From the NCBI RefSeq assembly GCF_018613675.1, contig NZ_JAGGPQ010000009.1:1-64000 (forward strand): 64,000 bases of DNA, in the 5' to 3' direction. The notes beneath the pieces were generated by a model that made no database searches, was not told the DNA's origin, and saw only the letters and a list, made by a program, of their open reading frames with translations. Positions within the stretch are counted from its first letter, which is position 1. Each line of letters opens with the position of its first letter. Source of the stretch: Arthrobacter sp. ISL-85 (GTDB lineage Bacteria > Actinomycetota > Actinomycetes > Actinomycetales > Micrococcaceae). The position numbers were made by a program, and so were the translations under genes. Of this stretch, positions 1 to 8,216 are shown one piece after another.

Positions 1-366
1 GGGATCAGATCCCGCCGCGCCGCCCACAATCCAAACAGCCACGGACTACACCAAAGCCGGCGCTGCGGGACCGCCCGGCGATAATGGACCGATCCCGGAC
101 GCGGCCAAAGCCCCGCGCCCCCCACCTCATATCGTCTAGGCCCACCGGCTAATCAGGGGCGGCGTCAATCGCATGGCCCCGCCAGCCCCTTTGTCTTGGG
201 TTGGGCAAAACGAGCTTGGTGCTCGCCCAGCGGCGGCTTACGGCCTGTCCTGATTGGAAGATGGTGAGCCTCCCTCGGCGAAACGATCCCATCACTTTGA
301 GTTCACCCTGTCTGCCGGCGGCACATGTGGTACCTGGGCAGGGTCGCAAGAGTTTTCATCAGCTGG
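1..366. other. non-coding stretch at window start
   Basis: I see no convincing gene here. A short hairpin with arms CGAGC and GCTCG lies at 211-225 and may be a remnant terminator. Short reading frames in this stretch have no ribosome binding site and no recognisable family. Confidence 0.4.
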
Positions 367-492
367 TCAGCTGCGAAGGGCGGGGCGCACTCTTTTCGTA
401 ATAGGTGCTGCTCTGGCGCCCAGGGCGGAGCCCAGGATGACGTCGGAGGGCCAGTGCGCGGCGTACCGCCTTGTCACAGTTCCGCAGATCTT
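367..492 (-). pseudogene. 3' remnant of a PAP2-type phosphatase
   Basis: Read on the minus strand this segment encodes the end of a membrane phosphatase of the PAP2 superfamily. The motif AAHWPSDVILGSALGA matches the conserved C-terminal phosphatase motif, in which the histidine of the catalytic site is followed by PSDV. The frame ends at a TGA at 367-369. No start codon or upstream domains (the earlier KxxxxxxRP and PSGH motifs) are present within the open frame, so only about 40 C-terminal residues survive. It is most likely a decayed gene. The motif is seen directly; the family assignment is from memory of the PAP2 signature. Confidence 0.5.
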
Positions 493-616
493 CGACGGGA
501 CACCTTTGGTGCCGGGCCACGTCTACCGTTCACGGCCGGAACGCAAGCAGCGGAGGACCGCTGCCCGATCCCGGCACCCTAACTCACGACCATCTGCCAG
601 CATGTCCGTCGGCTGC

Positions 617-895
617 CTACTCCAGGACCCGCCCCGCGCCGAGTTCCGTGTGGGCCATCTCGCAGACGTCGAACCGGCCGCGTGACTTGCTGATGATGAT
701 CTTTGTGTAGGCATCGAGCCCGTACCGGCCCATCGCGCTGTAGAGCGCCTCGCAAACCAGGGCGCGGATCCAGGCGTGCTCGGGCCCTGGGGTGATGGAT
801 GGTTCCCGGCCCAGGTCGATGAGCCGTGCCACTTTCGGGCAGGCCGTTGATATGTGGATGCTCAGCTCGCCCTCGTCGTCCTTCCAGACGTCCAC
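617..895 (-). CDS. hypothetical protein, 92 aa
   Basis: This is a small soluble protein with balanced composition and strong third-position GC, starting at GTG 895. It is divergent from the HAD-like gene that follows. The same frame stays open upstream of 895 and encodes plausible sequence (IPLAHIEVHTPSAAVDVW), so the true start may be a little further upstream, although I found no better start codon. There is no signal peptide, membrane segment or metal-binding motif. I do not recognise the family. Confidence 0.55.
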   Translation of the reverse strand: MDVWKDDEGELSIHISTACPKVARLIDLGREPSITPGPEHAWIRALVCEALYSAMGRYGLDAYTKIIISKSRGRFDVCEMAHTELGAGRVLE

Positions 896-986
896 GGCCG
901 CGGACGGGGTGTGGACCTCGATGTGGGCGAGCGGAATCGACGCCCTACAACTACCGCCCGCGCTGGAGAGGGGCTATGGTCTCGTC

Positions 987-1484
987 ATGAAGCCGCTCAT
1001 CCTCCTCGATATCAATGGCGTACTCAACCCGAAGGTCCAGCCAGAGGACAGCTCCGATGCTCCCAATCCCCATCTTTCCGACCTGAAGGCCGCCCTGGTG
1101 CTTCGGCTCGCCACCAAAGGCAGGATTGCCTGGGTTTCGACATCGGCTGATGATTTCGTCGACAGCCTCGAACAGCAACTTGAGCTCGAGCCGAAACCGC
1201 TTCGGGTGCCCATAACGCCCGAGCCGGACGATGAGGACCAGCAGACGCCGAAGCTGGGGTCCGTCGTCAGGTGGTTGGCCAAGATGGAAGCCGAAGGGGA
1301 CACGGACTGGGACGGCATTGTGTGGATAGACGATGCCTTAGGGCAGGACGTGCACGACTGGGCCCACCAGTACCACCACCCCGTCCTGCTGGAGAAGCCG
1401 GAGCCGGAAGACGGCCTGACCGAAGCCCACGTTGTGGCGGTGCAGGTTTTCATCAACGGCGAGGACCGAAACCCCGCCCCCTGA
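987..1484 (+). CDS. HAD-like domain protein, 165 aa
   Basis: The protein begins with KPLILLDINGVLNP, which is the motif I loop of HAD-superfamily hydrolases in the variant D-x-N-G. Motif II is probably the WVSTS loop near residue 50, and the late acidic motif is IVWIDDALG near residue 117. This arrangement resembles the small HAD domains linked to nucleic-acid repair proteins. The ATG at 987 was chosen because it sits immediately before the first beta strand; upstream in-frame ATGs would add a tail with no coding character. Replacement of the second motif I aspartate by asparagine may reduce phosphatase activity. The substrate is unknown. Confidence 0.7.
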   Translation: MKPLILLDINGVLNPKVQPEDSSDAPNPHLSDLKAALVLRLATKGRIAWVSTSADDFVDSLEQQLELEPKPLRVPITPEPDDEDQQTPKLGSVVRWLAKMEAEGDTDWDGIVWIDDALGQDVHDWAHQYHHPVLLEKPEPEDGLTEAHVVAVQVFINGEDRNPAP

Positions 1485-1555
1485 CGTCGATGCCGCCGCC
1501 GGGGCGTTGTCTTGGACGGCCAGACCGGTACACTGGCAATTCGAAAGATGCAGGG

Positions 1556-1969
1556 CTAGTAGGAAATGAAAGCCACGAGCTCTCCTACCCGCTCTTCCGG
1601 GTAGTTCCGGGCGACGTCGGCCTGGGTGAGGATACCGACCAGGTCATGGCCGTCGATGACCGGCAACCTGCGAACCTGGTGATCCTTCATCGTCCTGATC
1701 GCTTCGTCGATCGAATCATCTGCGCCGATCGTCACCGGCTTACCTTGCCCGAAATCACCGGCCACGGCTGCCCGGGGGTCTCCTCCTTCGGCGAAGCATT
1801 TGATGACGATGTCACGGTCAGTAATCATGCCTTTGAGCCGGTTGTCCTCCCCGCAGATGGGCAATGCACCGACGTCAAGCTCCTTCATTTTCCGGGCAGC
1901 CGCTTCGAGGGTGTCATGTTCACCAATGCACTCAACGCCGCCGGTCATGATGTCACGGACTGTAGGCAT
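1556..1969 (-). CDS. tandem CBS-domain protein, 137 aa
   Basis: Two CBS domains fill the protein: residues about 5-65 (VRDIMTGGVECIGEHDTLEAA to MITDRDIV) and about 70-133 (VTIGADDSIDEAIRTMKDH to GILTQADVA). Such stand-alone CBS pairs bind adenine nucleotides and act as energy or stress sensors; mycobacterial Hrp1 is the known relative. The start MPTVRDIM was chosen because AGGAG lies seven bases upstream. A longer frame exists but has no ribosome binding site. It is single and not obviously in an operon. Confidence 0.88.
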   Translation of the reverse strand: MPTVRDIMTGGVECIGEHDTLEAAARKMKELDVGALPICGEDNRLKGMITDRDIVIKCFAEGGDPRAAVAGDFGQGKPVTIGADDSIDEAIRTMKDHQVRRLPVIDGHDLVGILTQADVARNYPEERVGELVAFISY

Positions 1970-2197
1970 GGCGCTCTCCTGATGTTGGTAGTTCCGGTAT
2001 TTAAGTCGCATCCGGGCGTGCCGGTGTCCTGTCACGCCAGGCGCATTGCGGTCACAAATTAAAGGTAGGGACGCGCATTATCAGTGTCCAGAGCGAAATC
2101 AATACTTGCTGACCCGGGAAAGCGGACGCGCTGCAATTGGCAGCCCGCCGGCCGCCGTCCTGCTTTGAGGTGAGGAAGTGTCTCTGGACCCGCCGCC

Positions 2198-2428
2198 GTG
2201 AAGCGGCCAGGTTTGTCATCTTTTGGCGCGGCTGTTTCCAATAAGGGGCATGAACTACTACAGCCCGGCGGCGCAGGAGCGGGCCAAGACGCCGCATACG
2301 ACGCGCTGGAAAGGGTGCTTGCCGGCATGTTCGAACCACTGAGTCGACAGGCCCTGACAGCCCGGTGGAACCAGGCCGTTGAGACCATGGCCAAACACCT
2401 TGAAGCACAGGACGACGGTACAGAGTAA
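2198..2428 (+). CDS. possible small hypothetical protein, 76 aa
   Basis: The frame starts at GTG 2198 and contains an amphipathic stretch (YDALERVLAGMFEPL, then ARWNQAVETMAKHLEAQ). Codon third positions are GC-rich, which supports coding, but there is no clear ribosome binding site and no family match that I know. A competing 29-codon frame starts at ATG 2250. Treat as uncertain. Confidence 0.4.
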   Translation: MKRPGLSSFGAAVSNKGHELLQPGGAGAGQDAAYDALERVLAGMFEPLSRQALTARWNQAVETMAKHLEAQDDGTE

Positions 2429-2478
2429 GCAGCAGGATGCCAGAGAGCAGCCTTTAGGCGGCTGCGCACCTGGCTCTG

Positions 2479-3000
2479 TCAGTCATTTTTGCCCTTACCC
2501 TTGCCCTCGTTGCCTTTGCTGTGGTCAGCGGGTACCGGGGCCGCGGGGGCAGGGACAGGAACGATGGGCGCCGGAGCCGGTACTACGGGGGCGGCTTCTT
2601 GCGGTGTGGCTGCAGCTTCTGTTTCTGCTTCGGCTTCTGCTGCCGCAGCTTCAGCCGCTTTCGCCGCAGCCGTCTGTGCCTCGGTGAGGTCACTCCTGAC
2701 ATCGGCGATGATGGTGGAGATGCTCCGTTTGCGCTGCTCTGAAACCTCGCCCTCGCGGGCACTCGTTGCCAAGTCTGCTTCCAGTACGTCAAGAGATTTC
2801 AGTGCAGCAGCGGGATCATTGGCGGCGGCTGCCTGGCTCACGCTCAGGACGCGACTCTGAAGCTGGCTGGCGGCGTTCCGCTGTAAGCCCGTCTCTGCCG
2901 GCGCGCAGCCGGTAAGAAGCAGCGCCAGCATGATGACCGCTATGAAAGAGGCTGAGACTCTCGCGCCAGGACCGGCGCCCTTGGACGGGATCAGGGTCAT
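2479..3000 (-). CDS. secreted lipoprotein with Ala/Glu and Pro-rich tail
   Basis: The N-terminus has a lipoprotein signal peptide: basic start, hydrophobic core SFIAVIMLALLL and lipobox LTGC with the modified cysteine at about residue 32. A short helical domain follows (SQLQSRVLSVSQAAAANDPAAALKSL and a second helix around LATSAREGEVSEQRKRSIS). The last third is low complexity: an Ala/Glu repeat, a Pro/Val/Ala linker and a Lys/Gly/Asp tail. The layout suggests an envelope-anchored protein with a linker that spans peptidoglycan. This type is common in actinobacteria; its role is not known. Confidence 0.78.
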   Translation of the reverse strand: MTLIPSKGAGPGARVSASFIAVIMLALLLTGCAPAETGLQRNAASQLQSRVLSVSQAAAANDPAAALKSLDVLEADLATSAREGEVSEQRKRSISTIIADVRSDLTEAQTAAAKAAEAAAAEAEAETEAAATPQEAAPVVPAPAPIVPVPAPAAPVPADHSKGNEGKGKGKND

Positions 3001-3049
3001 GCTTCCACGTCCTTTTGTTGAGTTGTTGGGCGGTCAGGCAGTGGTTCCT

Positions 3050-3406
3050 TCACCACGTCTTGGGGGACTGCGTCACCACTTTAATTCTATGGTCGGGCCG
3101 CCCTACGTTCCCTAGAAGCAGCGGTTGTGCTCGGTCCACGTTGCCGGGGGATCCGCTCCCGCCGGTCGGCCCCAGCACGGGTGCTTCCGGCCACAAACGC
3201 TCCCGCATGACCAAAGGCTCCGACACGCGATACCTTTTCGTGCTGCCGCTTGCCCAGTACCATCCGTGTCCACCCTGAGCATGACTGTGGTGTGGCCGGC
3301 GCGGCCGTGGCCCGCGCCGGCCCGGACCGGCTCGGGCTCTGGGTCGAGGGAGCCTTCTATGTGCACGACCTCCTGGCTGGCCGAAGGGGCCGATTGTGGT
3401 GACCAT
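3050..3406 (-). pseudogene. possible frameshifted hypothetical gene
   Basis: Two minus-strand frames carry complementary pieces of what looks like one protein. One has HIEGSLDPEPEPVRAG and TTVMLRVDTDGTGQAAARK; the continuation VSRVGAFGHAGAFVAGSTRAG is in another frame. This suggests a small gene broken by single-base indels. I cannot name the family, and the reconstruction is inference. Confidence 0.3.
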
Positions 3407-3533
3407 GACTCCGGCGATGTTTCATCCGGTCAGGACCAGCCAGGGAAAGACGGCACGCAACCCGGCTGCGTCCGGAATGCAGGGCGTATGACGGCGGCAT
3501 CCTCCGTCCGTCGTACGTTTCGCGTTGTTTTGG

Positions 3534-3752
3534 CTACGGCCGTGCGTTGTACAGGTCTGCTGCTGAGCGAATGAAGTCGCAGTCCTCGGGTGCCAGAATG
3601 CTTTCGCCGTGACGGTCCTGTTGAAGCTGGGTTCCGGTGGCCTTCTCGATGGCGGCCACGACGGCTCGGGGAAGGGTTTTGCATCCCGGATTACTTACGA
3701 ACCATTGCCGTGTTTCCGGCTCGAGCTGGTCCCACAACTTTTCAATGCCCAT
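3534..3752 (-). CDS. small protein with LWDxLEPxTRxWFxxNPGC motif, 72 aa
   Basis: The protein begins MGIEKLWDQLEPETRQWF, then NPGCKTLPRAVVAAIEKATG and an acidic C-terminus (APEDCDFIRSAADLYNAR). A second gene in this window, at 51180, starts with almost the same motif (LWDRLEPATREWF, NPGC), and both are preceded by a nearly identical GC-rich palindrome. The start at 3752 was chosen because it aligns with that second copy. There are no membrane segments. I do not know its function; the shared motif and shared upstream element suggest a small regulated family. Confidence 0.68.
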   Translation of the reverse strand: MGIEKLWDQLEPETRQWFVSNPGCKTLPRAVVAAIEKATGTQLQQDRHGESILAPEDCDFIRSAADLYNARP

Positions 3753-3800
3753 CACGGATACCCCCTTGTCATTCCTGGCTGGAGAAAAATAATGCAAGGG

Positions 3801-3833
3801 CGGAGGGGACGGGGGACCACGCTGTCCCCTCCG
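3801..3833 (-). promoter_or_regulatory. GC-rich palindrome upstream of the 72-aa gene
   Basis: An inverted repeat with arms CGGAGGGGAC and GTCCCCTCCG lies 49-81 bases before the start of the gene at 3752, read on the minus strand. Most of it recurs at 51022-51047 ahead of the related gene. It could be an operator, an RNA hairpin or an attenuator. An AT-rich run (TTATTTTT) follows it in the direction of transcription. Confidence 0.5.
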
Positions 3834-3841
3834 CGTCCAAG

Positions 3842-3892
3842 GCCGCACCACAAGCCCCCCAGCCAGTGCACATTGTCGTCACGTGGTGCGGC
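3842..3892. repeat. 10-bp inverted repeat
   Basis: The arms GCCGCACCAC (3842-3851) and GTGGTGCGGC (3883-3892) are perfect and separated by 31 bases. It lies in the roughly 350-base gap between the 72-aa gene and the epimerase operon, next to the palindrome at 3801. It may belong to the same regulatory region. I see no gene in the rest of this gap. Confidence 0.5.
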
Positions 3893-4105
3893 GTCTTCTC
3901 CCTTGACGGGCGGAGAAGATGCTTCAAACTGGACCAAAACGCCTTTCCGTCAAGTCGTCATCTAGAGTGTGATGCACGTCATGCGGGAGGTCAAGGCGTC
4001 CTGCGAAAAGCTGCTCGTGCCGGGGACCGGCGCAGCCTCATGTGCACACAGGGACGAGGCCGTCTCGTCTCAGAACGTGAACACACTTTTGATTCGAGAA
4101 GGCGG

Positions 4106-5032
4106 ATGGAGATGCGAGTTTTTGTAGCAGGTGGCACTGGGCTTCTTGGGCGGCGCGTGGTGCAGATACTGGTTGCCAGAGGGCACCAGGTGTATGCGAC
4201 CACTACAGGGCCAGCCAAGCTGGAATTGTTGGCGAAGCTCGGGGCAGGGCCGGTAGTGATGAACGGGCTGGATGCAGAGTCGGTCCGAAAAGCAGTGGCC
4301 GCAGCCCGCCCCGACACGATCGTCCACCAACTGACCGCCCTGGCAGGCAAGCCAGATATGAAGCACATGGACCGGTGGTTCGCCACGACCAACCGACTGC
4401 GTACTGAGGGAACGGACCACCTCCTGGCCGCCGCCGAACTGACAGGTGTTTCCCACTTCGTTGCTCAGAGTTATGGGAGCTGGAACGGAACGCGTCAGGG
4501 TGGATGGGTGAAGAGCGAGGATGACTCACTGGATGCCATGGCGGGGACGGCGGCACAGCCAGTGATGGCGGCCGTCCGCCATGTCGAGAAAGCAGTCCAC
4601 GAAACGGGCGGTGCTGCCCTGCGGTATGGCTGGCTCTACGGGCCGGGTGCTATCGATGCCTTGGTCGATCCGGTGCGCAAGCGACGATTCCCGGTCATCG
4701 GGGGAGGGGCCGGTTACACATCGTGGGTGCACCTCGACGATGCAGCAAGTGCCACCGTACTGGCTGTGGAGAAGAAGACAACGGGCGTTTTCAACATCGT
4801 TGACGACGAGCCGGCGCCCGCCAGCGAGTGGCTCCCACATCTTGCGGCCTGTGCCGGCGCCAAACCGCCGAGGAATGTACCAGCATGGGTGGCCCGGCCA
4901 CTGGCCGGCGATGTGCCGGTAATTATGATGACGGAGGGACGCGGCTTCTCCAACGTCAAAGCCAAACAGGAGCTCGGCTGGGAGCTGCGCCACCCCACGT
5001 GGCGTCAGGGGTTCGAGGAAGTACTGGCGTGA
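4106..5032 (+). CDS. NAD-dependent epimerase/dehydratase family protein
   Basis: This is an extended short-chain dehydrogenase. The Rossmann glycine motif GGTGLLGRR is at residues 8-16, a YGSWNG segment sits near residue 133 where the catalytic Tyr region lies, and the C-terminal substrate domain includes RYGWLYGPGA and VHLDDAASA. Start: ATG 4106 has GAAGG about seven bases upstream; ATG 4112 is an alternative giving two fewer residues. It is the first of three genes with GTGA overlaps, so translation is probably coupled. The long open frame upstream of 4106 lacks coding character. The substrate cannot be deduced. Confidence 0.85.
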   Translation: MEMRVFVAGGTGLLGRRVVQILVARGHQVYATTTGPAKLELLAKLGAGPVVMNGLDAESVRKAVAAARPDTIVHQLTALAGKPDMKHMDRWFATTNRLRTEGTDHLLAAAELTGVSHFVAQSYGSWNGTRQGGWVKSEDDSLDAMAGTAAQPVMAAVRHVEKAVHETGGAALRYGWLYGPGAIDALVDPVRKRRFPVIGGGAGYTSWVHLDDAASATVLAVEKKTTGVFNIVDDEPAPASEWLPHLAACAGAKPPRNVPAWVARPLAGDVPVIMMTEGRGFSNVKAKQELGWELRHPTWRQGFEEVLA

Positions 5033-5232
5033 AGCCAAGGGACACCCCGGAAGAGCTTCCGTCGCTGCTGTTCGCGGCCGCCTACCGGACCCTTGATGTG
5101 CTTGAATCAAGATTCTGGTCCAACGGAACGACCGGGAGGTCACGCGGCGGGTTGACACATATGGCTGTCCTGGTGAATCCGCGCTTCTCCCCGTCCCCGC
5201 TCCAGGAGCACATGGATGTGGTGATCCCGTGA
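5029..5232 (+). CDS. small hypothetical protein in epimerase operon, 67 aa
   Basis: It starts at GTG 5029, which overlaps the epimerase stop codon (GTGA), and ends at 5232, where it overlaps the next start in the same way. The sequence has one helix-prone part (PEELPSLLFAAAYRTLDVLESRFW) and a basic Gly-rich middle. No family is recognised. The two tight overlaps are the main evidence that it is real. Confidence 0.6.
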   Translation: MKPRDTPEELPSLLFAAAYRTLDVLESRFWSNGTTGRSRGGLTHMAVLVNPRFSPSPLQEHMDVVIP

Positions 5233-5741
5233 TCGGCGCAAGCTGGGGGGTCACGCAGACCGAGATCGAGCGGGACTATCCTTGCGATCACTATGCGCCC
5301 GTCAACACGATCGAACTCTGGCGGGGTATCACCGTGAATGCCCCACCTGCTGTGGTGTGGCGCCGGCTGCGCCAGCTGCAGCTGGCGCCGTACTCCTACG
5401 ACTGGCTGGACAACTTGGGGCATCGATCACCCCGCCAACTCCGGACACTTCCAGACCACAAGCCCGGAGAAAGATTCTCCTGTGTGGCCGGGCGGTTTAA
5501 AGTCGGGCGCGTGCTGGGGGTGCTCCCCGGCGAGCACCTCACGGTCCGAATTATGGGGGCGACGATGTCCTATGTTTTAACGCCCGAGGACTCTTCGACC
5601 CGCCTGCTGCTGAAGATCCTCCTGGATCGGGCTCATCGGTACGCGATTCCCTTGGCCATCGGTGACTTGCCCATGGCCCGCCGTCAGCTGAAGAACCTCA
5701 AGCGATTGGCAGAGGCGGACCACATCAACTCCGCACGCTGA
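5229..5741 (+). CDS. SRPBCC-like (START fold) protein, 170 aa
   Basis: The pattern ELWRGITVNAPPAVVWRRL, followed by SYDWLDNLG and a late LKILLDRAH/LAIGDLPMARRQLKNLKRLAE helix, fits the SRPBCC ligand-binding fold with its long C-terminal helix. The start is GTG 5229, coupled to the gene before it. Such proteins bind hydrophobic ligands or act as cyclase/aromatase-like enzymes. With the epimerase they form a three-gene operon, perhaps for modifying a small metabolite. The ligand is not known. Confidence 0.72.
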   Translation: MIGASWGVTQTEIERDYPCDHYAPVNTIELWRGITVNAPPAVVWRRLRQLQLAPYSYDWLDNLGHRSPRQLRTLPDHKPGERFSCVAGRFKVGRVLGVLPGEHLTVRIMGATMSYVLTPEDSSTRLLLKILLDRAHRYAIPLAIGDLPMARRQLKNLKRLAEADHINSAR

Positions 5742-5952
5742 CAGCCAGCTCCAGGCGGGTGGTGCAGCGTCTGCTGGAGCCGAACCCAACACAGCGGCAT
5801 GCACTTTGACGTCCCAAGGGTAAGGCGGTCTCCGAAGAAGACACCCGGTTCAACACCCATACACCTCTAAAGTCGAAAGCTGTGGAGACAGCGAACCCAT
5901 GGGCCCTGAGATCCGGTGTCGAACTACGAACAGCAAAGGGGTGGCAGCACCT

Positions 5953-6090
5953 ATGGAAATGGCGATCATTGGCGGGGGTTTCTCGGCCAAAGCAATTAAG
6001 CAGGCGCTCAACGAGTACGGTGTGACCCCGACGCTGCACTCGCGCTCGACAGGGTTCGATGTCCTGCAAGATGACGCCATCTCTCGCTAA
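5953..6090 (+). pseudogene. short 5' remnant of a nucleotide-binding protein
   Basis: The peptide MEMAIIGGGFSAKAIKQAL looks like the first beta strand and glycine loop of a Rossmann-type protein, but the frame stops after 45 residues. No continuation was found in the other frames. It is probably a gene fragment; the call rests only on the GGG loop. Confidence 0.3.
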
Positions 6091-6310
6091 GGCATGCCGA
6101 AGAGACCGCTCACTTCACGACACGACCTCAGGGGCCATGAAGGTCAACCGGGGCACGGTGACACTGAACCGGCGTTTGCGGGCCGAGTAGGGCCGCGCCA
6201 TCAGGACGATCCACGCCTGCTCACTCTGTTCTTCGGAAAGGCCCGGACGTATCCTGATCCCGGCGTCCCCGGGTATCCGGGCCCTGCCGTGGCCTCACAA
6301 GGAGCAGCCC

Positions 6311-6511
6311 ATGACTATTCCTCCGTTCCCTCAACCGGATCCATTCCCCCCGGATCCTGGCCCGGTCGGGCCTGGTTCTCCGGACCCGACCCCTCCACCG
6401 CCAGATCCGTATCCCGAACCCGGGCCGCTGCCCGGTCCTGACCCAGGGCCGGTCCCGCCGCATCCTGATCACACCCGCAGTTCAACAATCCCCGTACCCG
6501 GAACTGGTTAA
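6311..6511 (+). CDS. proline-rich small protein, 66 aa
   Basis: The ATG at 6311 follows AAGGAG at a good distance. About half of the protein is Pro, Asp and Gly in PDPxP-type repeats (for example DPGPVGPGSPDP). It has no signal peptide and no cysteine. It heads a run of small genes in the same direction leading to the DUF2382 and Hsp20 genes. Such short Pro-rich proteins are usually disordered. The function is unknown, and composition bias makes false calling possible. Confidence 0.5.
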   Translation: MTIPPFPQPDPFPPDPGPVGPGSPDPTPPPPDPYPEPGPLPGPDPGPVPPHPDHTRSSTIPVPGTG

Positions 6512-6541
6512 AGAAAATGCCTTTCGGCGGGAGGAGGCTAA

Positions 6542-6805
6542 ATGGAAAGCGGGCCTGAGACCGGACCGGCGCAGATCGTGCCCCGTACGGGGGAGGTGGA
6601 GTCGCTGGCGGTGAGGGTGCAGGCCTCCAGTACCCGTCCGGCTGACTGGGGCCGGGCGTTGGCCCAGGCAGTGAGCCTGCTGATCGATCAGGTCACGGCC
6701 CTGACAGGTTCTGACCCCACCCGTGCCCCGGAGGGCCTGGATCTGTCCCTGCATGTCACCGCGCTGCCCGCGGGCGAGGAAATCACGGTGACCTGGAATG
6801 GCTGA
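6542..6805 (+). CDS. hypothetical protein, 87 aa
   Basis: A good ribosome binding site (GGGAGGAGG) precedes ATG 6542. The predicted order is a short strand, a long helix (WGRALAQAVSLLIDQVTALTG) and two strands ending LSLHVTALPAGEEITVTWNG. It is small, soluble and acidic. It lies between the proline-rich gene and the DUF4235 gene and may be co-transcribed with both. Family not recognised. Confidence 0.6.
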   Translation: MESGPETGPAQIVPRTGEVESLAVRVQASSTRPADWGRALAQAVSLLIDQVTALTGSDPTRAPEGLDLSLHVTALPAGEEITVTWNG

Positions 6806-6850
6806 ACCGAGTCACGATGGCGCCCACGATCAGCATCACCAGGGAAAAGC

Positions 6851-7060
6851 TTGGACCGACCGATCCAGCCGGCCGTGTCACAGATCAGCGGCGTCCTCGC
6901 CGGGCAGGTCGCGGGGAGCGCTATAGGCCAGGTATCAAGCGTCTTGGGAAATAAGCCCACACCGGGTTACACCGTGAAGGTGTTCGGAGTAGTTTGGATA
7001 GTCACCGGGGGCGAGGGTACCCCGGCTGTCCGGCTCCTGTTGTTCCTCCTAGGGGATGTC
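6851..7060 (+). repeat. partial duplication of the DUF4235 N-terminal segment
   Basis: This stretch is in frame with the following gene and encodes RPIQPAVSQISGVLAGQV, nearly the same as RPIHLATALISGVLAGQV inside the real gene. At the DNA level 26 bases are identical (6884-6909 and 7130-7155). The frame begins only at a TTG with no good ribosome binding site. I read it as a decayed tandem copy of the first helix, although read-through would make a 173-residue fusion. Confidence 0.55.
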
Positions 7061-7372
7061 ATGGCTGAGAAAACCATCAGCACGCCACCGACAAGCCAGA
7101 ACCGGCCGATCCATCTGGCCACGGCCCTGATCAGCGGCGTCCTCGCCGGGCAGGTTTTTGAACAGTTGTGGAAGCAGACCGCACCCCGGGGCCGGGACGA
7201 AACCGAAGCTTTCTCGAGGGGCGGCGGGTTCAAAGAGATCGTTATCGGCGCCGCCGTTCAGGGCGCTATGTTCGCCGTGATCAAGACGGTCCTGGACCGG
7301 ACGGCACCCGCGGCTCTTCGAGGCCTGGACCGGAGCGCGGCGAGGGGATTGACAGCCGGGACGACCCGTTAG
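7061..7372 (+). CDS. DUF4235 family membrane protein, 103 aa
   Basis: Start ATG 7061 (MAEKTIS). The helix IHLATALISGVLAGQVFEQLWK and a second hydrophobic segment (FKEIVIGAAVQGAMFAVIKTVLDR) match the small two-helix DUF4235 proteins common in actinobacteria. They are predicted inner-membrane proteins of unknown role. It precedes the PRC-barrel/DUF2382 gene, a pairing that fits a general stress cluster. An N-terminal duplicate lies directly upstream. Confidence 0.75.
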   Translation: MAEKTISTPPTSQNRPIHLATALISGVLAGQVFEQLWKQTAPRGRDETEAFSRGGGFKEIVIGAAVQGAMFAVIKTVLDRTAPAALRGLDRSAARGLTAGTTR

Positions 7373-7439
7373 GAGGGCTGCCGTGCCGGCTTTTCCGCCA
7401 CATACCAGAATCCAGTATTGAAAATTCTAGGAGCGAACC

Positions 7440-8216
7440 ATGATCAGCAATGAACATATCGATGCCCTTCTCGACGGCAGGGGAGACGTGCTGGGTACCG
7501 GCGGGGAGAAGATCGGCGCGGTGGGGCAGGTTTACTCGGACGATGACACGGGCCAGCCGAAATGGGTCACCGTGAAGACGGGCCTGTTCGGCACGCGGGA
7601 GTCCTTCGTGCCGCTTGAAGGTGCCCGGATGCAGGGCGAGGATCTCGTCGTGGCTTACAGCAAGGACCAGGTAAAGGACGCCCCTGGTGTTGACCCGGAC
7701 GGGCATCTGGACCCGGCCGAGGAAGACCGGCTCTACCAGCACTACCGGCTCGGCGGCGGCCAGCGCACCTATACCGACGCAACGACCGACACCCGTGACG
7801 AGACCACCGGCACCGGCAGGGACACGGCCGGAGGCACTACCGATGATGCGATGACCCGGTCGGAGGAGCGCCTGAATGTGGGAACCGAGAAACAACAGGC
7901 GGGCGCGGCGCGGCTGCGTAAATACATCACGACCGAAAATGTCACCCAGACCGTTCCGGTCCAACGTGAGGAAGCGAGGATCGAACGGGAGCCGATCACC
8001 GACGCCAACCGCGACGAGGCCCTGTCCGGGCCGGACCTCACCGAAAGCGAACACGAGGTGACCCTGCACGAGGAACGCCCTGTCGTGGAGAAAGAAACTG
8101 TCCCCGTCGAACGAGTCCGCCTGAACAAGGAAACCGTCACCGGTGAAGAAACTCTCGACGAGGAAGTCCGCAAGGAACAGATCGACACCGAAGGCACCGA
8201 CGACACCCGCCGCTAA
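7440..8216 (+). CDS. PRC-barrel and DUF2382 (YsnF/AvaK) stress protein
   Basis: Residues about 5-85 form a PRC-barrel-like beta domain (GEKIGAVGQVYSDDDTGQPK, then TVKTGLFGTRESFVPL). Residues about 140-250 form the DUF2382 domain, marked by repeated Glu/Arg/Val patterns such as ARLRKYITTENVTQTVPV and EEARIEREPIT. A Thr/Asp-rich linker joins them. The protein is very acidic and has no signal peptide. A start at ATG 7440 follows GGAGCG. This architecture is typical of stress-responsive proteins in actinobacteria; the biochemical role is unknown. Confidence 0.88.
   Translation: MISNEHIDALLDGRGDVLGTGGEKIGAVGQVYSDDDTGQPKWVTVKTGLFGTRESFVPLEGARMQGEDLVVAYSKDQVKDAPGVDPDGHLDPAEEDRLYQHYRLGGGQRTYTDATTDTRDETTGTGRDTAGGTTDDAMTRSEERLNVGTEKQQAGAARLRKYITTENVTQTVPVQREEARIEREPITDANRDEALSGPDLTESEHEVTLHEERPVVEKETVPVERVRLNKETVTGEETLDEEVRKEQIDTEGTDDTRR

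Noticed and set aside
2560..2690. Repetitive GC-rich DNA that looked like a short tandem repeat
   Set aside because: It is the Ala/Glu and Pro-rich coding tail of the lipoprotein gene on the minus strand.
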